From Rhodococcus sp. ABRD24 (GTDB taxonomy: Bacteria > Actinomycetota > Actinomycetes > Mycobacteriales > Mycobacteriaceae), in assembly GCF_004328705.1 (NCBI RefSeq), contig NZ_CP035319.1, positions 1,798,001 through 1,862,000 on the forward strand: a stretch of DNA of 64,000 nt. The letters run 5' to 3'. Shown piece by piece: positions 52,033-61,000 of the stretch (its first letter is position 1; each line of letters opens with the position of its first letter). The notes beneath the pieces were generated by a model, which did not search any database, had not been told where the DNA came from, and was given only the letters and a program-made list of their open reading frames with translations. The translations under genes and the position numbers were made by a program.

Positions 52033-55000
52033 TCACGGGTCTTCCCCGGTCGACTCGACAAGGACTTCTCCAACACGGCGCAGAACCTCCGGCCCGCACA
52101 TCTGCGCGTGCGAGCACGGTATCGGAGTCTCCGAGATCGTTCCGGTGATGTACCGCTCCCATGAACCCGCAAGTTCACGGCCGCCTCCGGGCTCGCGCTC
52201 CGCGACGAAGAGCAGAGCATCTCCGTGGAAGATCTCGGGTCGATGTGCGTGGGCCGCAGCCTCGAGGGCTTCACCGGCGGCCATCACTCGGCGAACTGCA
52301 TCCGAGTCGAGACCGTCGAAATCCTCCGGCGCATTCTCCCCCGCGGCGAGCATATCTCGCTCGACGACATCGGGTGGACGCGAATCGAGCATCGCCAGGG
52401 TGGCCACCTCGGCGCCGCAGGCACGCAGCTGAACTGCGATCTCGTGCGCAATGTTGCCACCCAGCGACCATCCCAACAGGTGGTACGGACCCTCGGGTTG
52501 CACGGCCCGAATCTCGTCGAGGTAGGCGGTTGCGAGTTCGGCGAGCGACGCAGGTAGCGTGGCGGCGCCGGTGGCCTGCAAGCCGTACAGCTGACGGTCC
52601 GCGAGCCGGTCCGCGAGCCCCGCGTAGCACCAAGCGATCCCGCTCAGCGGATGCACGCAGAACAGCGGCTCACCCACGGCCTTCGCGGGCGTGTTCAGGT
52701 GAACCAGCGTCGCCAGGGGGTCGGCCGCGACAGCGCCCTGCTCGATCCGTCGGGCGAGTGCGGCCACGGTGGTATCGGTGAACAGCCACCCGAGCTCTAC
52801 CGCATAGCCGTACTCGTCCCGCAGCGTCGTGGCCAGGCGCACCGCGCTCATCGAGGTTCCGCCGAGTTCGAAGAAGCTGACGTCCCGCGGCACGGTTGCC
52901 GCCGCGTCCATCCCGACCACCTCGGCCATGGCGGCCGCAATGGACTGTTCGACAGGTCCTTCCGGGGGTGCGTCGCTCGCTCTGGCGGACTCCAGGACAG
53001 GTGCCGGCAGCGATCGCCTGTCCACCTTTCCGGAGATCGTCAACGGCAGCTCGTCGAGTACATGCACGGAGGACGGGAGGAGGTGCCGGGGCAGGAGGCG
53101 GCCGGTGCGCGCACGCAGGGCGCCCGCGTCGATCCGGCGTCCGGGTATTGCCTGCACGTACGTCACCAGGATCACGTCGCCCGACGGGACGGGATGCGCC
53201 ACGGTGACCGCGGACTGGACGTCGGCGTCGGCAGCGAACGCGGCGTCGATCTCCCCCGGCTCGACCCGCACTCCATGGATCTGCACCTGCTCGTCGCTGC
53301 GCCCGACATAGTCGAGGCTGCCGTCCCGGCGGCGACGAACGAGGTCACCCGTCCGGTAGACCCGCGCACCCGGCCGTCCGCCCGGATCCGCGACGAAACG
53401 ACTTGCGGTGAGCCCCGGCTGGCGGTGATATCCACGGGCCAGGCCGTCGCCATCGAGGTAGAGCTCCCCGACGACACCCGCAGGAACGGGATGCAGACGC
53501 GAGTCCAGCACCTGCGCCCGGACGCCCGCGAGCGGCGTCCCGATCGTGACCGGGCCATCACCGAGCCGAGGACTGCAAGTGGCACCGACCGTGACTTCGG
53601 TGGGTCCGTATCCGTTGTGCAGACGGTGGCGCGCCCAGGCCCGCGCGAGCGTGTCCGGAAGCACCTCACCGGCGGAGACGACGGTGAGTGCCCGCGGCAT
53701 CGAGTCCGGATCGAGGGTCGCAAGCACCGTGGGCGTCAGGTTGAGGTGCGTGATCGCATCGCCGACGATCACGGCCTGCAGATCGGGACCGGCATATGCC
53801 AGATCGGGCCGGCAGACCAGGACCGCGCCGTGCGCATGCGCGGCGAGCAGCTCGAACACCGCCGCATCGAAGGCAGGAGACGCCGCTTGCAGCACAACGG
53901 ATTCGTGTGTCACGCCGAGCTCGCGCGTCTGCAGGTCGACCAGAGCCGACAGTCCCCGATGCGTGACGGCGACGCCCTTCGGCGTACCGGTCGACCCGGA
54001 TGTGTACAGAAGGTAGGCGAGGGCGTCGACGCCGGCCGCCGTCTCGGGAACGCGTCGTCGACCCGAGTCCTCGAGAAGCAGTCGCTTCCGCTCGTCCGGC
54101 TGGGACGGATCGATCGGCACCCACGCCGCCCCGATCCGGGTGATCGCCCAGATGTCGAGCACCCAGGCCGGGCCGCGGACCGCGTCGACCGGCACGATGT
54201 CGCCGGCCCCGATTCCCGCCGACTGCAACTGCGCTGCTCGAACCGCGGCGGCCGCATCCAGTTCGGCATACGTCCATTGCTCGGCACCGGCACGAAGCGC
54301 GATCCGCTCCGGATGGGCCCGGACACTGGCTGCCAGGATCTCCGGCAGCGTGCGGGCCTGGGGCGCGTCGATCCCGTGCAGCGCCGCGTCCGGCGAACCG
54401 AGCGGGAGATCGCCGACGGCCGTCGACGGGCCCGCAACCGCGTGCGCGAGCAGATCGATCCACGCCGTCAGGAGATCCTCCGCAGCGGCGCCGTCGAAGA
54501 GGTCGGTGGCGTACAGCAGCCGGACGCCGATCCCGGCCCCGCCGGAACTCTCCACGACATCCCACGCGAGATCGAATTGCGCAGCCACCTCGGACTGTCC
54601 GGAAGCTCCCGAAGCATGGTCGTCGATCTCCAGCCCCGGCAGGACGAGCTGCCCGGGAACACCGACCGAATGTGCCAGCAGCACCTGGAAAATCGGATGA
54701 TGAGCGGGGCTGCGGGCCGGTGCCACGCGTGCGACGACATCGTCGAAGGGAACGTCCGCGTGGGCGAACGCGCCGAGGTCGACCCCACGGACCCGCTCGA
54801 GGAGCTCGGCGAAGGACTCGGCCGGATCGATCTGCGTCCGCAGCGCAACCGTGCCGACGAACATCCCGGCGAGCGCGGCCAGCCGATTGTCCGAACGGCC
54901 GTTCACCACTGTGCCGATTGCGATATCGGACCGTCCGGCGAATCGGGAGAGCAGCACCGCCAGCCCGGCGTGCAGCACCATGAACACGCTCACGCCATGG

Positions 55001-58000
55001 GCCCGGGCGAGGGCGCGCAGGGCCGCGTGGACGTCCGGGCCGATGTCCGCATGCGCGAGGCCGCCGCGGTGGGAGGGCTGCGCGGGCCGCGGTCGATCGG
55101 TCGGTAGCGGCAGTGGGGTGTCCGGCGTGCCGGCCAGCACCTCGGTCCAGTACGCCAACTGACGGCCCCCGATGCTCTCGGGGTCGTCGAGATCGCCGAG
55201 AGCCCGCACCTGCCAGTGCGCAAAGTCGCGGTACTGCAGCGGCAGCGCGGTCCACTCGGGCGCATCCCCCGCCCGCCGGGCCGTGTATGCGACGCTCACG
55301 TCCTGTAGCAGCGGAGCGATCGACGCACCGTCGACGGCGATGTGGTGGACCACTGCCACCAGCAGCCATTCGGTGTCACTCACCCGCAGCAGGCTCACCC
55401 GGACGGGCGGGCTGCCGACGAGATCGAGGGGCCGATCGAGCACCGCTCGCACCCGCCGGTCCAGCTCGGACGACGGGGCCGGGTCGACCGCGATCTCCAC
55501 GTCGCCGACCTCCACCACCCGCTGGCTGCGCTCGTCCGGGAAGATCGTGCGCAGCGCCGCGTGCCGCTCGGCGACATCGCGGAAAGCAGCGGCGAGCGCA
55601 TCGGCGTCGAGATCACCGGCGAGGCGCAGCACGATCGGCATCGCGTACATGTCCCGGACGGGATCGGCCCGGTGCAGCAGCCAGAGACGGCGCTGGGCGG
55701 GGGCCATCGGATCCGGCCCCGGGGCGGCGGGACCGAGCTGCGGCCGGAGCGTCGACGGCCCGGACAGCTGTTCGGCGAGTGCCGCCAGCGTCGGGGCCTC
55801 GAGGACGGCCCGCGCCGGAACGTCCCGGTGCAGGGCGCCGCTGAGCCGTCCCGCGACCTCGACGGCGCTCAGAGAATGCCCGCCGAGTGCGAAGAAGCCG
55901 GAGTCGGGATCGACGGCCGCACCCAGCACGTCGCCGACCACCGTCACGACCAGCTGTTCCACAGCCGTCATCGCCCGGCCGGCGGGGCCCACCGCGAGTT
56001 CACCGGCGGTCGCGGACAGCGCCGCGACGTCCACCTTGCCGTTCGGCGTTGTCGGGATCGACTCGAGCACAATCAGTTTCGACGGGATCAACTCGAGGGG
56101 CAGCCGGTCGCGGAGTTCGGCCGAGCACGCGCTGGTGTCGATGTCCTCGCCGACGACGAACGCGATCAGTGCTCCGCCGCGCACCAGCGCCGCGGCGTTC
56201 CGGACGCCTGTACCGCGCATGAGCGCGGCCTCGACGTGCCCGGGCTCGACGCGCACGCCGCGCACCTTGAGCTGACGGTCGTTGCGGCCGCGGTAGATCA
56301 ACCGCCCGTCGGCGTGCACCTGGACGCGGTCGCCGGTGCGGTACATGCGGCCGGTACCGCTCGCGACGAATCTCTCGGCCGTCAGTGCGGGCGCGCCGAG
56401 ATAGCCGCGGGCCAGGCCGTCGCCCGCCAGATACAGCTCACCGACCCCGCCCACGGGAACCGGGCGCAGCTCCCCGTCGAGCACCAGCACCGTGGTGCCC
56501 GGGATGGGGGTGCCGATGCCGCCACGTCCGTCCACCTCACCGACAGTCGCGACGATCGTGGACTCGGTGGGGCCGTAGGCGTCGAGCATCAACCGGCCGG
56601 TGCGCCACCGCGCGGCGAGCTCGGCGGGCAGTGTCTCTCCACCGCTCGCGACCACCCGAAGCTCGTCGAGTCCTACTGGTCCGAGCGTGGCGAGCACGGC
56701 CGGGGTGGACAGGAAGTGGGTGACGCGGCGTTCGCGCAGCAACTCGTGCAGCGCGGGCCCGGCGTAGACGTCCGGCGGTGCCACGACGAGCGTGGCGCCG
56801 GAGGTGTGGGCGAGCAGGATCTCGAGCATCGCGGCATCGAAGGCCGGGTTGTAGCCGTGCAGCACACGATCGCCCGGCTCGACGCGGTAGCGGTGCCGGG
56901 CCTCGGCGGCGAGGGCGGCCAGGCCTCGATGAGTGACGGCAACGAGTTTCGGCTCACCACTCGAGCCGGACGTCGCGATGACGTACGCGATGGAGTCGAC
57001 CGACTGCCGACGCCCCCCGGCCAGTCCCGAGGGCAGTCCGGCGGGCCCGAAGGCCGCACCGGTCTTGGCCACCGCCCACAGCATCCGCAGACGATCGAGC
57101 GAGCGGGCCCGGTCGAGCGCAACCACGTCCTCGGCCGCGTAGCCCTCCTCACGGATCAGACGCTCCGCGAGGGCGTCGGATTGCGCGTCGAGTTCGCGAT
57201 AGGTGACGCTCGTTTCCTCCGCGACGACGGCTATCCGGTCGGGGTGCGCCGCGGCGGTCTCGCGGAGCAGCTCCGCGAGGGTTCGCGGTTCGGCAGCGCG
57301 GCCGCCGGTCCGCACCGCTGCGGTAGCCAGCGGAAGGTCGCGCACCGCCACATCCGGCCGGTCGGCCACGGCGGCGAGCGCGGCGACGAAGTGGTCCACC
57401 AGTGCCAGCGCGGTCGCGGACTCGAACCGGGACACGTCGTATGTGAGCACCCCGTCCAGCCCGTCGGACGCAGAACCGGACAACGTGAACTGGAGATCGA
57501 ATTTCGCGGTGCCGGAGCCTGTTTCGCGGGCCTGCACCTCCAGGTCCCCCATCCGCAGGACTGGCGGGGTGAAGTCCTGGAAGGCCAGCGCCACCTGGGG
57601 AACGCGGAGGCCCGCCGCCGACAGCACCTCTTCCAGCGGCACGCCGGCATGATCGAACGCCGCCACATCGGTATCGCGCACCTGCGCCAGCAGGCCTGCG
57701 AAGGGCATGTCGGGCTGCACGCGGGCCCGCAGGACCAGCGTGTCCAGGAACAATCCGACCAGCGGCTCGAGCTGCGGGAACCTCCGGCCGGAGACCACCG
57801 CGGCAATTCCGACGTCACCGCTCGCGGTGAGCCGTGCGAGCACCGCGGCAAGTGCCGCGTGCGCCACCATGAATTCGGTGGCCCGGTGCCGCCGGGCGAG
57901 ATCCCCCAGCGATCGCGCCACGTCGGGCGCGATGGTGAACTCGATCGACTCGGCGGCACCGATCTGTGCATCCGGCACCGAATCCATAGGCAGGACAGCA

Positions 58001-61000
58001 GGATCGAAGTCCAGGAGCTCGCGGCGCCAGTGCTCGACATCATCGGCGGAGACTTCTCGGCCCCTTTCCCACACCGCGAAATCGGCGTACTGCAGCGGGA
58101 GCGGAGACCACTCGGGCGCAGCCCCGGCCACGCGCGCACCGTATGCCGCGCCGAGGTCCCGGAGCAGAACCGCGACGGATTCGCCGTCGGCCGCCAGGTG
58201 GTCGATCGTCACGTCGAGCACGTGGACGTCGGGGCTCTCCGGCCGCAGCTGCGCCGAGAAGATGCCGGACGCCCCGGCGGTGGTGCCGTCCGCGATCACC
58301 AGGTGAGGGCCGCGCTCATCGGTCACGACACCGCTGCGGAGCGCCTCGTGACGGTCGACGACATCGGCGAGGGCCGCAGCGAGGGCGCCGGTGTCGAGGG
58401 GGCCGCGCAGCGTGACCTGTGCCGACAGCCGGTAGTCGGAGTCGCGGCCGGTACGGCGCAGCGCCCACAGCCGATTCTGGGCGCGGCTCAACGGGATCCG
58501 AGCGGGTCGGGGTGCCGATACCGGGCCGGCCTCGGATTCGGCGAAGTCGCCCGCATCGAGGGCGGCGGCGAGACCGGACACCGTCGGATCCGCGAAGAGG
58601 AGCCGCAGCGGCAGATCCTGCCCCGTCGACTCTCGTAGCCGGGCTACCACAGTGGTGGCGAGCAGCGAATCGCCGCCGGCGGTGAAGAAGTCGTCCGTAC
58701 CACCGACCTCGACCCCCAGCACGGCCGAGAAGGCGTCGGCGACGATCCTCTCGGTGGGGGTCGCCGGTTCGGCCGAGGTGTCCGGCAGCTCCGGGACGGG
58801 CAGGTGCCGCATGTCGAGCTTGCCGTTCTCGGTGCGCGGCAGGGCGTCGAGCAGCACGAGCGACGAGGGCACCATGTACGAGGGCAGCTGGGCGGCCAGC
58901 GCGCGCCGCACCGCGGCCGGGTCCAGCGATTTGGGCACGACGTAGGACACCAGCGCCGCACGGCGCGCGCTCTGACGCAGCACCGTCACCGCATGCTCGA
59001 CACCGGGAACACCACCGAGAACGGCGTCGATCTCCCCCGGCTCGATTCGGATGCCGCGCAGCTTGACCTGTTCGTCGTTGCGGCCACGGAAGTCCAGCAC
59101 CAATCCGCTCGGGCCGTCGACCCACCGGACCAGGTCGCCGGTGCGGTACCAGCGGGTGCCGTCCGGACCGGCGACGAAGCGTTCGGCGGTCCGAGCCGGA
59201 GCCCCCGCGTAACCGGCGGCCATCCGCTGCCCGGCGAGGTACAGCTCACCCGTGACTCCGGTCGGCACCGGGCGCAGGCAGGCGTCCAACACCAGCGCGT
59301 CGATTCCCCGGGCCGGGGAGCCGATCACCGCGGGATGTCCCGGCCGCAGCGGTGCGGAGCAGGTGGCGAATACCGTCGACTCGGCGGGCCCGTATCCGTT
59401 GTACAGGCGGCGTCCGGGCGCCCAGCGCTGCACGAGCTCGGGCTGCACGCGTTCCCCGCCGAGCATCAGCACCGCCAGATCGGGCAGCTCACGGACCGGC
59501 ACGGTCGCCAGTGCGGAGGGCGTCATGCACGCGTGCGTGATCCGCTGATCCTCGAGGACACGTGCCAGTTCCTCTCCGCCGTAGGCATTCTCGGGTGCCA
59601 CGACGAGTTCGGCGCCGGAGGCTCCCGCCACCAGGATCTCGAGCAGTGCCGCGTCGAATCCGGGTGCGGCGAGATGCAGCATGCGCGATCCCGGTCCGGC
59701 CGCGAACAGCTCGCGCAGATCCTGCGCGAGCGCGCCGAGCCCCAGCGACGTGACGATGACCCCCTTGGGTCGGCCGGTGGTACCCGATGTGAAGACCACA
59801 TATGCCGGCTGGCCGGGCAGCACGTCGGGGGCGGCGGGAACGCCGACGGCCTCACCCGGTGCAGCGGCCACGTCCACCCAGCCCGTCACAGCCGGAAGCC
59901 CGCCGAGGCGATCGGCGGAGCTGACACCGATCACGGCACCGGACGTCCGCAGCATCGTCTCGATGCGGGCGACGGGGTGGGCCGGATCGATCATGACGGG
60001 CGCGGCACCGGTCCGGGCGATGGCCCACACCGCGACGACGGATTCGAGCGAGCGCGGCAGCGCGCACGCCACCGCGACGCCGGGCACGGCTCCGCGACTG
60101 CACAGGACCGCCGCGAGTGCCTCTGCGTGCGTGCGGAGTTCGTGGTAGGTCAGCGTCTCACCGCCGGCCACCACGGCCACGGCGCCGCCATCGATCGCAG
60201 CTCCGCCGGACAGCAGCGACCACAGGGAGGCCGGAGCGCTCGCCCCGCCCCGGGCCGGCACGAGCGCAGCACGCTCGCCATCCGTCAGCAGATCGATCCG
60301 GCCCACCTCGGCTGCGGGATCGCGCACCACCTCGTCCAGCAGGGCGACGAATCGCGATGCGAAGGCCGCAATTGTGGCGCGCTCGTACAGGTCCCGCTTG
60401 TAGGTGAATTCGAGCTCGATCCCGGCGGGCGTCTCGGTGACCGTCAGCTGCAGGTCGAAGTGCGTCGTTTCCACCGAGGCTGCGGCGGCGGTGACCACGA
60501 GGCCGGGCAGGTCGATACTCGGAAGCATCGGGCGCCGCATCGACAGCGCGACCTGGAACAGCGGGTGGTGCGAGGAATCACGCACCGGTGCAAGACGTTC
60601 GACGAGCGTCTCGAACGGGGTCTCCGAGTGCGTGTACGCCGCGAGGTCCCGTCCGCGTACGTGCTCGAGGAGCTCCGCGAACGACGCGTCGGGAGCAACC
60701 TGCGCGCGTAGCACCAGCGTGGACGCGAACATGCCGACCACTTCGTCGAGGCGCGGATCGCCGCGCCCGGCGACGACGGTCCCGATGGGAATGTCGCGAG
60801 AACCGTTGTGGCGGGACAGCGCCGCGGCGAGCGCCGCGTGCAGGACCATGAACGCGGTGGCCCGGTGCTGCCGCGCCACCGCCCCGATACCGGTGGCCAG
60901 GGCCGCATCCAACGAGATCCGCACGCTGTCCGCCTGCGACGAGCCGGCCGCGGGGACCGGGTGGTCGTGCGGCAGCGTCGATTGCTCGGGCAGCCCGTCC

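Noticed and set aside
55342..58638. 1098-codon plus-strand frame opposite the NRPS
   Set aside because: Shadow of the synthetase; it has no recognisable motifs and spans several NRPS domains.
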